Shown: positions 23,689 through 34,156, counted from the first letter of the stretch. The stretch: 45,875 bases of DNA from an uncultured bacterium (GCA_903922465.1 CAIXTV010000301.1:1-45875), one strand, 5' to 3'. A program made the numbers and translations. The notes: generated from the letters alone by a model not told the origin.

Positions 23689-24294
23689 TTATTTAGAATA
23701 CAACTCAACAATAAGCTGTTCTTTAATATTCTCTGGAATATTTTCTCTTTCAGGATAAGTAACAAATTTACCGATGAAAGTAACTGCATCCCATTCTAAC
23801 CAATTAAATTGATTTATCTTTGATATTAAGCAATCCGAAATAACTTCTAATGATTTTGATTTTTCTCTAACACCCACAATATCACCAGGTTTTAACAAGC
23901 AAGAAGGTACGTTCAGAACCTTTCCATTAACCGTAATATGACGATGTATTACTAATTGACGAGCAGCGCTACGAGTAGGAGCTATTCCAAGTCTGTAAAC
24001 TACATTGTCTAAGCGTGATTCGATTAATTGAAGAAGTATCTGACCAGTAATACCTTTCTTTGAAGAAGCTAACTTAAATGTATTTTTAAACTGCTTTTCT
24101 AAAATCCCGTAAGTATATTTAGCTTTTTGCTTTTCCTGCAATTGTACTCCATATTCAGACTGTTTAGCCCGACGTTTGTTTGCACCATGTTGACCGGGGG
24201 GATAATTTTTCTTTTCGAAATTCTTATCTGGTCCATAAATCGGATCTTTAAACTTTCTTGCAATTTTGGTTTTTGGACCTATATATCTTGCCAT
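23689..24294 (-). CDS. rpsD: 30S ribosomal protein S4
   Basis: A 201-residue primary 16S rRNA-binding protein starting [15 protein letters not shown]. The S4 RNA-binding domain is visible as [31 protein letters not shown] at about residues 93-123. In many bacteria S4 also represses its own operon; no known leader structure is recognisable here. The zinc-knuckle cysteines of some S4 proteins are absent. It sits 36 bases after rpsK and 30 before rpoA. Confidence 0.97.
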   Translation of the reverse strand: MARYIGPKTKIARKFKDPIYGPDKNFEKKNYPPGQHGANKRRAKQSEYGVQLQEKQKAKYTYGILEKQFKNTFKLASSKKGITGQILLQLIESRLDNVVYRLGIAPTRSAARQLVIHRHITVNGKVLNVPSCLLKPGDIVGVREKSKSLEVISDCLISKINQFNWLEWDAVTFIGKFVTYPERENIPENIKEQLIVELYSK

Positions 24295-24330
24295 AATTTA
24301 TTTATATATAATAATTTGATTGAATACGAA

Positions 24331-24720
24331 TTAAACCCTTCTACGTTTCGGGGGACGACAACCATTGTGAGGCAAAGGTGTCACATCCATAATTTCCATT
24401 ACTTCAATTCCACTTGCATGAATAGTTCTAATAGCAGATTCTCTTCCAGACCCTGGCCCTTTTACAAATACTTTTACTTTCCGTAGTCCCAAATCGTAAG
24501 CAACCTTAGAACAATCTGTAGCTGCAGTTTGAGCAGCATAAGGTGTATTCTTTTTCGAACCTCTGAATCCCATTTTACCGGCTGATGACCATGAAATTAC
24601 CTGTCCTGCATTGTTAGCTAAGGAAATAATTATATTATTGAAAGAAGCAGAAATAAATGCTTTTCCAATTGCTTCCACTTTAACAATTCTCTTTTTTGTA
24701 CTTTTAGCAGTTTTTGCCAT
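24331..24720 (-). CDS. rpsK: 30S ribosomal protein S11
   Basis: A 129-residue protein of the 30S platform near the mRNA exit. The family segments [39 protein letters not shown] and the end [16 protein letters not shown] are as expected. The N-terminus [16 protein letters not shown] is basic and short. It lies between rpsM and rpsD in the alpha operon. Confidence 0.97.
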   Translation of the reverse strand: MAKTAKSTKKRIVKVEAIGKAFISASFNNIIISLANNAGQVISWSSAGKMGFRGSKKNTPYAAQTAATDCSKVAYDLGLRKVKVFVKGPGSGRESAIRTIHASGIEVMEIMDVTPLPHNGCRPPKRRRV

Positions 24721-24756
24721 GATAATATATTAAACTTTAAAACTTATGTCTATTTA

Positions 24757-25137
24757 TTAACCTTTAGTTGCTTTTTTCTTATTAGCAACAGTTTTTTTCT
24801 TACCTTTTCTGGTTCTAGCATTATTTTTTGTACTTTGACCTCTTACAGGTAAACCTAAACGATGACGTATTCCTCGATAACTTCCAATATCCATTAATCG
24901 TTTAATATTCGTTTGGACTTCCGAACGTAATGCCCCCTCTACTTTGTAATTATCATTAATTATATTACGGATTTTAGTCTGCTCTTCATCATCCCAATCC
25001 TGTACCTTTTTATTAATGTCAATTTCCGCTTCCTTAAGTATTTTTTGAGCAGTGCTTCTAGCAATGCCATAAATATAAGTTAGCCCTATTTCACCTCTTT
25101 TATTTTTAGGTAAATCGATACCAGCAATTCTTGCCAT
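24757..25137 (-). CDS. rpsM: 30S ribosomal protein S13
   Basis: A 126-residue head protein that contacts 23S rRNA and P-site tRNA. It starts [17 protein letters not shown] and contains [27 protein letters not shown], the conserved C-terminal segment. A basic Lys/Ala tail ends the protein. It follows rpmJ by 31 bases. Confidence 0.97.
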   Translation of the reverse strand: MARIAGIDLPKNKRGEIGLTYIYGIARSTAQKILKEAEIDINKKVQDWDDEEQTKIRNIINDNYKVEGALRSEVQTNIKRLMDIGSYRGIRHRLGLPVRGQSTKNNARTRKGKKKTVANKKKATKG

Positions 25138-25168
25138 AAAATATTCAGTTTAATTGAATTTAAAAATA

Positions 25169-25285
25169 TTATCCTTGTCTTTGTTTATATTTTGGGTTCT
25201 TTTTGTTTATAACATAAAGTTTACCTTTTCTACGCACGATCTTGCAATCTGCTGTTCTTTTTTTGATTGATGTTCTTACTTTCAT
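25169..25285 (-). CDS. rpmJ: 50S ribosomal protein L36 (zinc-less type)
   Basis: A 38-residue protein starting [20 protein letters not shown] and ending [10 protein letters not shown]. It is below common ORF length limits and easily missed. Only one (Cys14) of the zinc ligands CxxC...C...H of the classical form is kept: the others are Thr, Asn/Ile and Tyr. It is therefore a C-minus L36, which does not need zinc. It sits in the canonical place between infA (seven bases) and rpsM. Confidence 0.96.
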   Translation of the reverse strand: MKVRTSIKKRTADCKIVRRKGKLYVINKKNPKYKQRQG

Positions 25286-25292
25286 TTTGTTA

Positions 25293-25511
25293 TTATTTAT
25301 ACCTGAACGTAATTCTTCCTTTTGTTAAATCGTATGGTGACATTTCAAGTTGCACCCTATCGCCTGGCAGTATTTTAATATAATGCATTCGCATTTTCCC
25401 AGATATATGAGCAATTATAACATGCCCGTTTTCTAGTTCTACGCGAAACATCGCATTACCCAGTGATTCAATCACTGTACCGTCTTGCTGAATGGATGCT
25501 TGTTTTGCCAT
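25293..25511 (-). CDS. infA: translation initiation factor IF-1
   Basis: A 72-residue OB-fold factor that occupies the 30S A site during initiation. It starts [22 protein letters not shown], with [30 protein letters not shown] and the end [12 protein letters not shown], all standard. It is 21 bases downstream of map and seven upstream of rpmJ. Confidence 0.97.
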   Translation of the reverse strand: MAKQASIQQDGTVIESLGNAMFRVELENGHVIIAHISGKMRMHYIKILPGDRVQLEMSPYDLTKGRITFRYK

Positions 25512-25532
25512 TTTTTATTTTAATTCTAAATT

Positions 25533-26294
25533 TTAATTTTCAATAAATTCAAATGTTGATAAAACTTCAGCCTTACCAGCTGTTATAGCTATTTGATGTT
25601 CAAAGTGTGCAGATGGTGATTTATCAAAAGTCGTAATTGTCCATCCATCATTTTCTTGAACAATATTTCTTTTTCCAAAATTAATCATAGGTTCTATACA
25701 AATAACCATTCCTTCTAAAAGTTTCATACCATATCCTCGTTTCCCATAATTTGGGACTTCTGGTTTTTCATGCAAGTTATTACCAATTCCATGCCCAACT
25801 AATTCTCTAACTACAGAATAATTATAACTTTCAACAAATTCTTGTATTACGAATCCAATATCACCAATTCTATTCCCAATCTGCGCCATTTCAATACCTA
25901 GATATAAAGCTTTTTTAGTAATTTCTAAAAGTTTTAAATATTCAGGTTTAACATCTCCAACAGCAAATGTATAAGCTGAATCACCTACCCAACCATTTTT
26001 TATAACTCCACAATCAACTGAAACTATATCCCCTTCTTGAATTACATAATTTCCAGGAATACCATGTACAACCTGATCATTAACTGAAATACACAAAGTA
26101 GCAGGAAATCCATTATAACCTTTAAAAGCAGGCACTGCATCAAAAGATCTAATATATTCTTCAGCAATTCTATCAAGCTTGATTGTTTGAATTCCAGGTT
26201 TGATATTCTTTGAAACTACAGCAAGTGTTTTACCAACAAGCAAAGAACTTTCTTTAATAATCTCTATCTCTTCTTTAGTCTTTAATTTAATCAT
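25533..26294 (-). CDS. map: methionine aminopeptidase, type I
   Basis: A 253-residue metalloprotease that removes the initiator Met from new proteins. Metal ligands are visible: Asp in SVDCGVIKNGWVGDSAYTF, His in VGHGIGNNLHEKPEVPNYG, Glu in VICIEPMINFG and Glu near the end in SAHFEHQIAI-type context. There is no N-terminal SH3-binding extension. It begins five bases after secY, as is usual in this cluster. Confidence 0.95.
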   Translation of the reverse strand: MIKLKTKEEIEIIKESSLLVGKTLAVVSKNIKPGIQTIKLDRIAEEYIRSFDAVPAFKGYNGFPATLCISVNDQVVHGIPGNYVIQEGDIVSVDCGVIKNGWVGDSAYTFAVGDVKPEYLKLLEITKKALYLGIEMAQIGNRIGDIGFVIQEFVESYNYSVVRELVGHGIGNNLHEKPEVPNYGKRGYGMKLLEGMVICIEPMINFGKRNIVQENDGWTITTFDKSPSAHFEHQIAITAGKAEVLSTFEFIEN

Positions 26295-26299
26295 TCATT

Positions 26300-27655
26300 T
26301 TACATCCCAGAGGTTCTACCCTTAATACGTCCCGATTTTGTTAAACCGTCGTAATGACGCATCAACAAATGACTTTCAATTTGTTGTAAAGTATCAAGTA
26401 CAACTCCAACAAGAATTAAAAGTGAAGTTCCCCCATAAAATTGTGCAAATTGTGTATTCACACCAAATAGCCTAACAATAGCAGGCAAAATTGCAACAAA
26501 AGCCAAAAACATCGATCCAGGCAGAGTTATTTTTGACATAACTCCATCAAGAAATTCTGCAGTTCTTTTCCCAGGTTTAATTCCTGGAATGAATCCTCCA
26601 TTTTTTTTCATATCTTCCGCCATTTGATTTGGATTAATTGTTATAGCTGTATAAAAATAAGTAAACAGAACTATAAGTACAGCAAATGTGAAATTATACC
26701 AAAACCCATTGAAATCGGAAAACGTAGCTGCAAATCCGCTTAAAGTTTCGGATTGAGCAAACCCAACTAATGTAATTGGTAGAAACATAATTGCTTGTGC
26801 AAATATTATTGGCATAACACCAGCTGCATTTACTTTTAAAGGTATATATTGTCGAACACCACCATATTGTTTGTTCCCAACAATTCTTTTAGCATATTGT
26901 ACAGGGATCTTCCTAGTACCCTGAACCAATAAAATACTTATTAAAACAACGAAAACTAAAAATATTAATTCCAATAAAAAAACTACTAAACCACCACCCT
27001 GCTCTTCCATTCTTGACACAAACTCACCAACTAAAGCGAAAGGCAATCTAGCAATAATTCCAACCATAATTAAAAGAGATATTCCATTCCCAATTCCTTT
27101 ATCCGTAATTCTCTCTCCCATCCACATAATAAACATCGAACCAGCAGTTAAAATTAAAATCGAACTAATTCCAAAGAAAGAAAATATTGAATGAGCAGTA
27201 TCAGGAGTGAAGGGATAAACTGCAGTAGAAGGAAGTTGACCTATTAGATTAGCAATATAACTAGGAGATTGAAAAAGCAGTATAATAACAGTCAAATAAC
27301 GAGTCATTTGATTTAATTTCTTTCTTCCACTTTCACCCTCTTTCTGTAATTTTTGAAAATAGGGAATAGCCATACCAAGTAACTGAACAACTATAGAGGC
27401 AGAAATATATGGCATTATCCCTAACGCAAATATTGATGCGTTCGAAAATGCACCTCCAGAAAACATATTTAATAAACCTAATAATCCATCCTTAGTTTGA
27501 GACTTAAATGCACCAAGCATTTGAGGGTCAACACCAGGCAATACCACAAATGAACCTACCCGATATAATAAAACTATTAATAAGGTATAGAGAATTCTCC
27601 TTTTAAGCTCTTCAATTTTATTGATGTTGCGGATAGTTTGTAACAGTCTTTTCAT
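26300..27655 (-). CDS. secY: preprotein translocase subunit SecY
   Basis: A 451-residue ten-span inner-membrane channel for protein export. It starts MKRLLQTIRNINKIEELKRRIL, with LGIMPYISASIVVQLLGMAIPYFQKLQKEGESGRKKLNQMTRYLT (SecY signature 1) and GNGISLLIMVGI further on. The cytoplasmic loop with VQGTRKIPVQYAKRIVG is well conserved. It lies nine bases after rplO. Confidence 0.97.
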   Translation of the reverse strand: MKRLLQTIRNINKIEELKRRILYTLLIVLLYRVGSFVVLPGVDPQMLGAFKSQTKDGLLGLLNMFSGGAFSNASIFALGIMPYISASIVVQLLGMAIPYFQKLQKEGESGRKKLNQMTRYLTVIILLFQSPSYIANLIGQLPSTAVYPFTPDTAHSIFSFFGISSILILTAGSMFIMWMGERITDKGIGNGISLLIMVGIIARLPFALVGEFVSRMEEQGGGLVVFLLELIFLVFVVLISILLVQGTRKIPVQYAKRIVGNKQYGGVRQYIPLKVNAAGVMPIIFAQAIMFLPITLVGFAQSETLSGFAATFSDFNGFWYNFTFAVLIVLFTYFYTAITINPNQMAEDMKKNGGFIPGIKPGKRTAEFLDGVMSKITLPGSMFLAFVAILPAIVRLFGVNTQFAQFYGGTSLLILVGVVLDTLQQIESHLLMRHYDGLTKSGRIKGRTSGM

Positions 27656-27664
27656 AAAGTGATA

Positions 27665-28111
27665 TTATATTATTGTAGCTGTTCCACCTAAATTTTCAAT
27701 CGCATTTTTCGCAGTAGCAGAAAATGCATGGGCTTTGACTTCTAATTTGCTTTTAAGTTCACCACGACCTAAAATCTTTACTAAATCTTTTTTTGAAGAA
27801 AGTCCATTTTTATATAAAATCTCTATATCTATAGAAAAAATATTTTTCTCATCAGCTAATTTTTGCAGTGTATCAAGGTTTAATCCATGATATTCAACTC
27901 TGTTAAAATTTGTAAAACCAAATTTAGGTACTCTTCTATATAAGGGCATTTGACCTCCTTCGAAACCGAATTTCCTACTATAACCAGATCTGGACTTGGC
28001 ACCATTATGACCTCTAGTAGAAGTACCACCGCGCCCTGATCCTTGTCCTCTACCAATTCGTTTACACTTTTTTACTGAACCTCGAGCGGGTTTTAAATTA
28101 CTTAAATCCAT
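27665..28111 (-). CDS. rplO: 50S ribosomal protein L15
   Basis: A 148-residue late-assembly 50S protein. The N-terminal Gly/Arg-rich tail (GRGQGSGRGGTSTRGHNGAKSRSGYSRKFGFEGGQMPLYRRVPKFGF in short overlapping pieces) is diagnostic and threads into 23S rRNA. The C-terminal globular part ends AKNAIENLGGTATII. It lies between rpmD and secY. Confidence 0.97.
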   Translation of the reverse strand: MDLSNLKPARGSVKKCKRIGRGQGSGRGGTSTRGHNGAKSRSGYSRKFGFEGGQMPLYRRVPKFGFTNFNRVEYHGLNLDTLQKLADEKNIFSIDIEILYKNGLSSKKDLVKILGRGELKSKLEVKAHAFSATAKNAIENLGGTATII

Positions 28112-28123
28112 AATTATAATCTT

Positions 28124-28306
28124 TTAAATATCTTCTACTAATAATAAATGTTCAACTTTTTTAACCATTCCAATAATTTGTGGAGTTGCAGTCAATTCAA
28201 CAGCATTATGCATTTTCCTTATACCTAATGCTGCCACAGTTCTTTTTTGCCTTTCAGGGCAATGTATAATACTTCTAACTAATGTTACTCTAATTTTTTT
28301 CATCAA
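28124..28306 (-). CDS. rpmD: 50S ribosomal protein L30
   Basis: A 60-residue small protein: IRVTLVRSIIHCPERQKRTVAALGI, then KMHNAVELTATPQIIGMVKKVEHLLLVEDI. The start could be 28306 (MMKK) or 28303 (MKK); the second is closer to family length. It follows rpsE by about seven bases. Confidence 0.94.
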   Translation of the reverse strand: MMKKIRVTLVRSIIHCPERQKRTVAALGIRKMHNAVELTATPQIIGMVKKVEHLLLVEDI

Positions 28307-28313
28307 TTCACAA

Positions 28314-28832
28314 TTAACCGTTAAAAACTTTATTTAACTCAATTCCCCTCACTTGGGCAATTGTAAAAGGATCTCTCATTTGTATTAAAGCATTAATTGT
28401 CGCTTTTACAACACTGTGAGAATTTGAAGAACCTTTTGACTTCGCAAGAACATCTTTTACACCAACACTTTCTAAAACAGCACGCATTGCACCACCTGCT
28501 ATAACACCTGTTCCTGGCGCAGCTGGTTTTAAAAACACTAATGCTCCACTAAACTTACCTTCTTGAGCATGTGGTAGTGTGCCCTTTAATATAGGAACTT
28601 TAATTAAATTTTTCTTAGCATCTTCTATGCCTTTTGCTATAGCTGAAGTAACTTCTTTAGCTTTTCCTAAACCATGACCTACTACTCCATTTTCATTTCC
28701 TACCACAACTATAGCTGAAAAACTAAAAGTTCTTCCCCCTTTTGTGACTTTAGTAACTCTCTGAATACTAACAAGTTTATCAATAAATTCAATTTCTGTT
28801 GATTTAACTTTTTTTATGTTTACGTTTGACAT
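28314..28832 (-). CDS. rpsE: 30S ribosomal protein S5
   Basis: A 172-residue protein that helps translational accuracy and mRNA unwinding at the entry channel. The double-stranded RNA-binding part begins around [22 protein letters not shown] in the form [15 protein letters not shown], with [34 protein letters not shown] following. The C-terminal half has [34 protein letters not shown]. It follows rplR by 11 bases. Confidence 0.97.
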   Translation of the reverse strand: MSNVNIKKVKSTEIEFIDKLVSIQRVTKVTKGGRTFSFSAIVVVGNENGVVGHGLGKAKEVTSAIAKGIEDAKKNLIKVPILKGTLPHAQEGKFSGALVFLKPAAPGTGVIAGGAMRAVLESVGVKDVLAKSKGSSNSHSVVKATINALIQMRDPFTIAQVRGIELNKVFNG

Positions 28833-28843
28833 ACTTTGCTATT

Positions 28844-29206
28844 TTAAAATTTTAATCCACCTTCTCTTGCCGCATCAGCCAAAGACTTAACTCTTCCATG
28901 ATATAAATATCCATTTCTATCAAAAACTACATTTAAAATTCCAATTTCAGTTGCTTTTTCTGAAATTAATTTACCAACTATTTTCGCCTGATCAATTTTA
29001 TTAACACCCTTTGTAATCAATTTATTATTAAGCGAAGTTGCGGATACCAATGTTTTACAGTTTTTATCATCAATAATCTGGGCATATATTTCCTTGTTAC
29101 TTCTAAATACTGTTAAACGTGGACTTTCTAATGTTCCATTTACTACTTTTCGAATTCTTCTCTTTATAGTTAATCTTCTAAGTGCTTTTCTGTCTTTAAT
29201 TGCCAT
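28844..29206 (-). CDS. rplR: 50S ribosomal protein L18
   Basis: A 120-residue 5S rRNA-binding protein. The basic start [20 protein letters not shown] is followed by [18 protein letters not shown] and the end [26 protein letters not shown], the most conserved part. It follows rplF by 28 bases. Confidence 0.97.
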   Translation of the reverse strand: MAIKDRKALRRLTIKRRIRKVVNGTLESPRLTVFRSNKEIYAQIIDDKNCKTLVSATSLNNKLITKGVNKIDQAKIVGKLISEKATEIGILNVVFDRNGYLYHGRVKSLADAAREGGLKF

Positions 29207-29234
29207 TATTCAATAATTTATAATGATGTTAATA

Positions 29235-29792
29235 TTATTTATCTGATGCTGATTTACCAGATTTTCTCCTAACTATTTCGCCTGCAAATCTAATACCTTT
29301 TCCTTTATATGGTTCGGGTTTTCTTAAGGACCTAATTTTTGCGGCAACTTGTCCTATTAATTGTTTATCAATTGATTGCAATATAATAGTCGGACTTTTC
29401 CCTCTCTCTGCAGTAGTTTCTACCTTAATTTCCTCAGGTAATTCAACTATTATATTATGTGAATAACCAAGAGAAAGTTCAAGTAATTGCCCATTAGCCA
29501 CAGCCTTATATCCAACTCCAACTAATTCTTGAATTACTTTATAACCCTCTGAAACTCCTTTGACCATATTAAACAACAAAGACCTATATAAACCATGCTT
29601 AGCTTTATGTGTTTTTTGTTCAGAGTGTCTTTCTAAAACAATCTGGTCATCCTCCAACTTAATTGTTATTATAGGATCCACGAACTGTGATAATTTTCCT
29701 AATGGACCTTTTACTACAACCAAATTTTTCTCTGATATATTTACCGAAACTCCTAACGGTAGTTGAATGGGTAATTTTCCAATTCTTGACAT
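29235..29792 (-). CDS. rplF: 50S ribosomal protein L6
   Basis: A 185-residue two-domain protein near the factor-binding site. It starts MSRIGKLPIQLPLGVSVNI, with GVGYKAVANGQLLELSLGYSH in the middle and RKPEPYKGKGIRFAGEIVRRKSGKSA at the end, all diagnostic. It lies between rpsH and rplR. Confidence 0.97.
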   Translation of the reverse strand: MSRIGKLPIQLPLGVSVNISEKNLVVVKGPLGKLSQFVDPIITIKLEDDQIVLERHSEQKTHKAKHGLYRSLLFNMVKGVSEGYKVIQELVGVGYKAVANGQLLELSLGYSHNIIVELPEEIKVETTAERGKSPTIILQSIDKQLIGQVAAKIRSLRKPEPYKGKGIRFAGEIVRRKSGKSASDK

Positions 29793-29808
29793 TTTTTAAA
29801 TCTCCTAA

Positions 29809-30207
29809 TTAACTAATAAAACATAAAACTTCACCGCCAATATTCTGTACTTTCGCTTCTTTATCAGTCATCAAACCTTTAGAAGTAGAAATTATAGCTA
29901 CACCCAACCCGTTTAAAACTCTAGGCATTTCTTCGGCGCCTGTATACTTGCGTAAACCCGGTTTGCTAATACGCTCTAACTTAACTATAGCAGGCATTTT
30001 TGTAACTGGATGGTATTTCAAAGCAACTTTTATAGTGCCCGGTTTCGTGTCGTCTTCAAATTTAAAATTTAGAATATACCCTTTTTCAAAAAGTATCTTC
30101 GTAATTTCTTTTTTTACCTTTGATGAAGGAATCTCAACAACTTTATGATTAGCCATAATGGCATTTCTGACTCTTGTTAGATAATCTGCAATAGGATCTG
30201 TAACCAT
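29809..30207 (-). CDS. rpsH: 30S ribosomal protein S8
   Basis: A 132-residue central-domain assembly protein. It starts MVTDPIADYLTRVRNAIMANHKVVEIPSSKVKKEI and ends with GVAIISTSKGLMTDKEAKVQNIGGEVLCFIS, where STSKG binds 16S rRNA helix 21. In E. coli S8 also represses the spc operon; no matching leader is evident here. It follows rpsN by about 32 bases. Confidence 0.97.
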   Translation of the reverse strand: MVTDPIADYLTRVRNAIMANHKVVEIPSSKVKKEITKILFEKGYILNFKFEDDTKPGTIKVALKYHPVTKMPAIVKLERISKPGLRKYTGAEEMPRVLNGLGVAIISTSKGLMTDKEAKVQNIGGEVLCFIS

Positions 30208-30239
30208 TTTACAATGTTTATTTTAATATAATTTTTCTT

Positions 30240-30509
30240 TTACCAACTTGCTTTTGTCACTCCAGGAATAAGACCATTTAATGCCATCTCCCTAAAATTA
30301 ATACGAGAAATCCCAAATTGTCTCATATATCCTTTTGGGCGACCTGTTAATTGACATCTATTATGTTGTCGAACAGGTGAAGCATTTTTAGGTAATTTTT
30401 GCAACCCTAAATAATCACCACTAGCTTTTAATAATGCTCTTTTTGCCGCGTATTTTATTACCATTCTAGCTCTTTTAACTTCCCGAGCTTTTATTGATTC
30501 TTTTGCCAT
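30240..30509 (-). CDS. rpsN: 30S ribosomal protein S14 (zinc-less type)
   Basis: I choose the ATG at 30509 ([17 protein letters not shown], 89 residues). An in-frame ATG at 30545 would add 12 residues unlike the family and overlap rplE. The conserved end is [33 protein letters not shown]. The two CxxC pairs of the zinc-binding form are absent, so this is the long C-minus type. It lies seven bases after rplE. Confidence 0.96.
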   Translation of the reverse strand: MAKESIKAREVKRARMVIKYAAKRALLKASGDYLGLQKLPKNASPVRQHNRCQLTGRPKGYMRQFGISRINFREMALNGLIPGVTKASW

Positions 30510-30516
30510 TTTATAA

Positions 30517-31071
30517 TTATTTTTGAGTTTTAAATGGTAATCCAAATTCCTTTAACAAAGCATAACATTCCTTGTCACTTTTAGATGTAGATACAAAAGT
30601 AATATCTAAACCACTAATCTTTTGTATTTTATCAATGTTAATTTCAGGAAATATTATTTGCTCAGAAATTCCAAACGTATAATTTCCGTGGCCATCAAAG
30701 CCTTTATCATTAATACCTCTAAAATCTCTAATACGAGGTACTGCTACTGAAACCAATCTGTCTAAAAACTCATACATTTTATCCCCTCTTAAAGTCACTC
30801 TAACACCTATCGGCATACCTTTACGGAGTTTAAAATTAGAAATATCCTTCTTAGATTTGGTCTGAACTGCTTTTTGACCTGCAATCATAGTCATTTCATT
30901 AAGACCACTATCCATTAACTTTTTATCAGCAATTGCAGCTCCAAGTCCTTGATTAAGACAAATTTTATGTAACCTTGGAACCTGCATCGGATTTTTATAT
31001 GAGAATTGTTTTTGTAAAGAAGGTACAACCTCATCAGTGTACTTTTTCTTTAATCTTGGTATATAAGTCAT
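30517..31071 (-). CDS. rplE: 50S ribosomal protein L5
   Basis: A 184-residue protein of the 5S rRNA complex that touches P-site tRNA. Segments: [77 protein letters not shown], and the end [17 protein letters not shown]. Its ATG overlaps the rplX stop by one base (TAATG). Confidence 0.97.
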   Translation of the reverse strand: MTYIPRLKKKYTDEVVPSLQKQFSYKNPMQVPRLHKICLNQGLGAAIADKKLMDSGLNEMTMIAGQKAVQTKSKKDISNFKLRKGMPIGVRVTLRGDKMYEFLDRLVSVAVPRIRDFRGINDKGFDGHGNYTFGISEQIIFPEINIDKIQKISGLDITFVSTSKSDKECYALLKEFGLPFKTQK

Positions 31072-31385
31072 TATTTTATAACCTCCCCTGATTTTTTTGA
31101 ATATCTAACTAATTTTTCTTTTTCCAATCGTCTGCCAATTCTAGTAGCATTTCCTTTAGAATCGATCAACATCAAATTTGATATATGAATAGGTGATTCT
31201 TGTTTAATAATTCCTCCCTGTGGAGTCTTAGCAGTGGGCTTACTATGTTTTGAAACCATATTAATCCCTTCTACCAAAGCCGTATTTTTAGTTCTCATTA
31301 TAACAAGTACTTTGCCCTGTTGACCTCTCGAATCACCAGCTATTACTTTTACTATATCGCTTTTTTTTATATTTAATTTCTGCAT
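31071..31385 (-). CDS. rplX: 50S ribosomal protein L24
   Basis: A 104-residue assembly initiator with a KOW motif near the start ([22 protein letters not shown]). Middle: [38 protein letters not shown], also typical. It is between rplN and rplE and is coupled to rplE by a one-base overlap. Confidence 0.97.
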   Translation of the reverse strand: MQKLNIKKSDIVKVIAGDSRGQQGKVLVIMRTKNTALVEGINMVSKHSKPTAKTPQGGIIKQESPIHISNLMLIDSKGNATRIGRRLEKEKLVRYSKKSGEVIK

Positions 31386-31397
31386 ACTTGTAAATAT

Positions 31398-31766
31398 TTA
31401 AAGCACTTCCGGTGCCAATGAAACTATTTTCATAAATTGTTTTTCACGTAACTCACGAGCAACAGGACCAAAAATTCTTGTTCCTCTTAATTCTTCAGTT
31501 GCTGTAAGTAAAACAATTGCGTTATCATCGAAACGTATATAAGAACCGTCATTTCTCCTAACTTCTTTTCTAGTTCTAACAATAACTGCTTTACTAACAG
31601 TTCCCTTCTTTACATTTCCTGATGGAATTGCATCTTTTATAGTAACAATAATTTTGTCACCTAATGATGCGTAGCGTTTCTTCGTACCTCCAAGTACTCT
31701 AATACATAGTGCAACTTTGGCACCACTATTATCAGCTACAATTACTCTTGATTCTTGCTGTATCAT
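31398..31766 (-). CDS. rplN: 50S ribosomal protein L14
   Basis: A 122-residue protein at the subunit interface. It starts [37 protein letters not shown] and ends [19 protein letters not shown], with [13 protein letters not shown] as the family signature. It lies three bases after rpsQ. Confidence 0.97.
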   Translation of the reverse strand: MIQQESRVIVADNSGAKVALCIRVLGGTKKRYASLGDKIIVTIKDAIPSGNVKKGTVSKAVIVRTRKEVRRNDGSYIRFDDNAIVLLTATEELRGTRIFGPVARELREKQFMKIVSLAPEVL

Positions 31767-31769
31767 AAC

Positions 31770-32027
31770 TTATTTTGCTCTTTCAATGATTTCAACTAAT
31801 CTCCAACATTTATTTTTACTAAGCGGACGAGTTTCTGTAATTATTACAGAATCACCAATATTTGATTCATTCTTTTCGTCATGCGCCATAAAACTGGAAG
31901 TTTTTTTAATAAACTTACCATAAATAGGGTGTTTGATTTGTCTTTGTACTACAACAACAATGGACTTATCCATTTTATTGCTTACCACTATCCCTGTTTT
32001 TTCTTTTCTTAATTTACGAGTTTCCAT
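31770..32027 (-). CDS. rpsQ: 30S ribosomal protein S17
   Basis: An OB-fold 16S-binding protein. I prefer the ATG at 32027 ([22 protein letters not shown], 85 residues), matching family length; an ATG at 32036 adds three residues. [20 protein letters not shown] and [22 protein letters not shown] are diagnostic. It lies between rpmC and rplN. Confidence 0.96.
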   Translation of the reverse strand: METRKLRKEKTGIVVSNKMDKSIVVVVQRQIKHPIYGKFIKKTSSFMAHDEKNESNIGDSVIITETRPLSKNKCWRLVEIIERAK

Positions 32028-32053
32028 TGAATTCAATGATTTATAATTTATCC

Positions 32054-32251
32054 TTAAGATTGTTCGATTTGTCTTTTTCGAAGTTCCGTTTGGAGTCGAG
32101 CTACAGCTTTACGATAACTCTTAATTTTATTTGGATTTTCTAATGGAGAAACAGCATGATTCAATTTTAATTTAACGAATTGTTTTGTTTCCTCATCTAA
32201 TCTTTCAATCAATTCTTTTGACGAAAGTTCTGTAATAACTTCTTGTTTCAT
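32054..32251 (-). CDS. rpmC: 50S ribosomal protein L29
   Basis: A 65-residue helical protein at the peptide exit tunnel, near trigger factor and SRP docking. It starts [40 protein letters not shown]; the helix-turn-helix ends with [16 protein letters not shown]. It is six bases after rplP. Confidence 0.95.
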   Translation of the reverse strand: MKQEVITELSSKELIERLDEETKQFVKLKLNHAVSPLENPNKIKSYRKAVARLQTELRKRQIEQS

Positions 32252-32257
32252 CGATAT

Positions 32258-32692
32258 TTAATTTGTTTCTTCTACATAATCACGTCTAACAATAAATCTA
32301 GTCAATACTGGAAGTTTTTGTGCAGCTAATCTTAATGCTTCCTTTGCTACATTCATAGGTACACCTTCAGCTTCGAAAAGAATACGACCAGGGTGAACCA
32401 TCGCAACAAAATATTCAGGTGCTCCTTTTCCTTTTCCCATTCTTACTTCAGCAGGTTTTTTTGTAATTGGTTTATCGGGAAAAATTCTAATCCAGATCTG
32501 CCCTTCACGTTTCATGTATCTAGTTAATGCTTGTCTAGCTGCTTCAATTTGACGTCCTGTCATCATGCAACCGTCTAAAGATTTAATTCCAAATGAACCA
32601 AAAGCTAATTCTGTTCCTCTTTTGGAATTACCCTTCATTTGACCTTTACCTTTCTGAACCTTTCTATATTTTGTCTTTTTAGGTTGTAACAT
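32258..32692 (-). CDS. rplP: 50S ribosomal protein L16
   Basis: A 144-residue protein that positions A-site tRNA. It starts [21 protein letters not shown], with [47 protein letters not shown] as the core signature and [23 protein letters not shown] later. It follows rpsC by 30 bases. Confidence 0.97.
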   Translation of the reverse strand: MLQPKKTKYRKVQKGKGQMKGNSKRGTELAFGSFGIKSLDGCMMTGRQIEAARQALTRYMKREGQIWIRIFPDKPITKKPAEVRMGKGKGAPEYFVAMVHPGRILFEAEGVPMNVAKEALRLAAQKLPVLTRFIVRRDYVEETN

Positions 32693-32722
32693 TTTTGATA
32701 ATGTTTATTAATGTAAATTAAA

Positions 32723-33433
32723 TTATCTTCTTTTTCTATTACTTTTATTTCTAGGATTTGGGTTATATGCTTCTTTAACCTCACTCGTTAAAGGCACTAA
32801 CTCACGCTTTCCGTATACAATTCCTTTGCATATCCAAACTTTTATCCCAATTCTTCCATATGTTGTGTGAGCCTCTGCTAATGCGTAATCGATATCAGCT
32901 CTTAACGTGTGTAAAGGAGTTCTACCTTCTTTGAACTGCTCACTACGTGCCATTTCAGCTCCTCCTAAACGTCCAGAGATCATTACTTTAATTCCTTCCG
33001 CTCCAATTCTCATAGTTGAAGCAATTGATGTTTTTAAAGCTCGGCGAAATGAAATTCTCCCTTCAATTTGTTTTGCAATTGAAGTTGCTACAATATAAGC
33101 ATCTAATTCAGGTCTTTTAATCTCAGAAATATTAATTTGAACTTCCTTTTTAGTAAGCTTTTTTAATTCTTCCTTTAATTTATCAACTTCTTGTCCACCT
33201 TTCCCAATAATTAGTCCAGGCCTGGCTGTATTAATAGTAACAGTAACTAGCTTAAGGGTTCTTTCAATAATAATCTTCGATATACCAGCTTTTTGTAATC
33301 TAGCATTAAGATACTGTCTAATCTTATTATCTTCCACAAGTTTAGTGTCGAATTTTTTTCCACCAAACCAATTAGAATCCCATCCTTTGATGATTCCTAA
33401 TCTTATACCTATCGGATTGACTTTTTGTCCCAT
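32723..33433 (-). CDS. rpsC: 30S ribosomal protein S3
   Basis: A 236-residue head protein with a KH domain (about residues 38-106; [19 protein letters not shown]), needed for mRNA entry and unwinding. It starts [22 protein letters not shown]. The second domain has [19 protein letters not shown] and [19 protein letters not shown] basic tail ([13 protein letters not shown]) ends it. It follows rplV by 11 bases. Confidence 0.97.
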   Translation of the reverse strand: MGQKVNPIGIRLGIIKGWDSNWFGGKKFDTKLVEDNKIRQYLNARLQKAGISKIIIERTLKLVTVTINTARPGLIIGKGGQEVDKLKEELKKLTKKEVQINISEIKRPELDAYIVATSIAKQIEGRISFRRALKTSIASTMRIGAEGIKVMISGRLGGAEMARSEQFKEGRTPLHTLRADIDYALAEAHTTYGRIGIKVWICKGIVYGKRELVPLTSEVKEAYNPNPRNKSNRKRR

Positions 33434-33444
33434 TAAAAATTATA

Positions 33445-33846
33445 TTATTTAACGTTTTTACTATTAATTGTCATTGTAACATGATTAGAGCGTTTTCTAA
33501 TTCTATAACCTCTACCTTGAGGAGCAGTGCGAAGACGCTTTAAAACTCTTCCACCATCAACAAATACATTCTCAATACACAAATTACTTTCTTCTATACG
33601 CTTGTCTTCGTTTTTTAACTGCCAATTCGCAATTGCTGATAGTAATAACTTATAAAGTTTTGCAGATGATTCTTTAGAGCTATGTTTTAAAATATGTAAG
33701 GCTTTTTCTACTTCCATCCCGCGAATAAGATCTGCCATCAAACGTGTTTTTCTTGGTGAAGTTGGATTATTATACAACTTTGCCATAAAAATCGTTTTCT
33801 TTTCTTCTTTTAAAATTTCGGCTTTATTATGTTTTCTAGTTCCCAT
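33445..33846 (-). CDS. rplV: 50S ribosomal protein L22
   Basis: A 133-residue protein whose hairpin lines the exit tunnel. The extended loop lies near [39 protein letters not shown]. The N-terminal helix part has [24 protein letters not shown]. It lies between rpsS and rpsC. Confidence 0.97.
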   Translation of the reverse strand: MGTRKHNKAEILKEEKKTIFMAKLYNNPTSPRKTRLMADLIRGMEVEKALHILKHSSKESSAKLYKLLLSAIANWQLKNEDKRIEESNLCIENVFVDGGRVLKRLRTAPQGRGYRIRKRSNHVTMTINSKNVK

Positions 33847-33862
33847 CGAAATTAATTTTTAC

Positions 33863-34135
33863 TTATTTTTTACCCTTATTACCTGCATGCCCTCTAAAAA
33901 TACGCGTGGGTGCAAATTCACCTAACTTATGACCAACCATATTTTCTGTTACATATACTGGAATAAATTTATTCCCATTATGAACTGCTATTGTTTGCCC
34001 AACAAAATCTGGTGAAATTGTAGAGGCTCTAGACCATGTTTTTACAACAGCTTTCTTTTTAGAGTCAATTAAATCGAGAACTTTCTTCTCTAATTTATAC
34101 TCAATGTAAGGTCCTTTTTTTAATGAACGACTCAT
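33863..34135 (-). CDS. rpsS: 30S ribosomal protein S19
   Basis: A 90-residue head protein. It starts [20 protein letters not shown]. Signature: [34 protein letters not shown]. It follows rplB by 21 bases. Confidence 0.97.
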   Translation of the reverse strand: MSRSLKKGPYIEYKLEKKVLDLIDSKKKAVVKTWSRASTISPDFVGQTIAVHNGNKFIPVYVTENMVGHKLGEFAPTRIFRGHAGNKGKK

Positions 34136-34156
34136 AGTGTTAACTCGAAATTAATA

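Noticed and set aside
24127-24486. 119-residue plus-strand frame opposite rpsD/rpsK
   Set aside because: Spans the antisense of two ribosomal genes; low-complexity translation with no motif.
30510-30545. Upstream start for rpsN
   Set aside because: The extra 12 residues are unlike the S14 family and overlap rplE.
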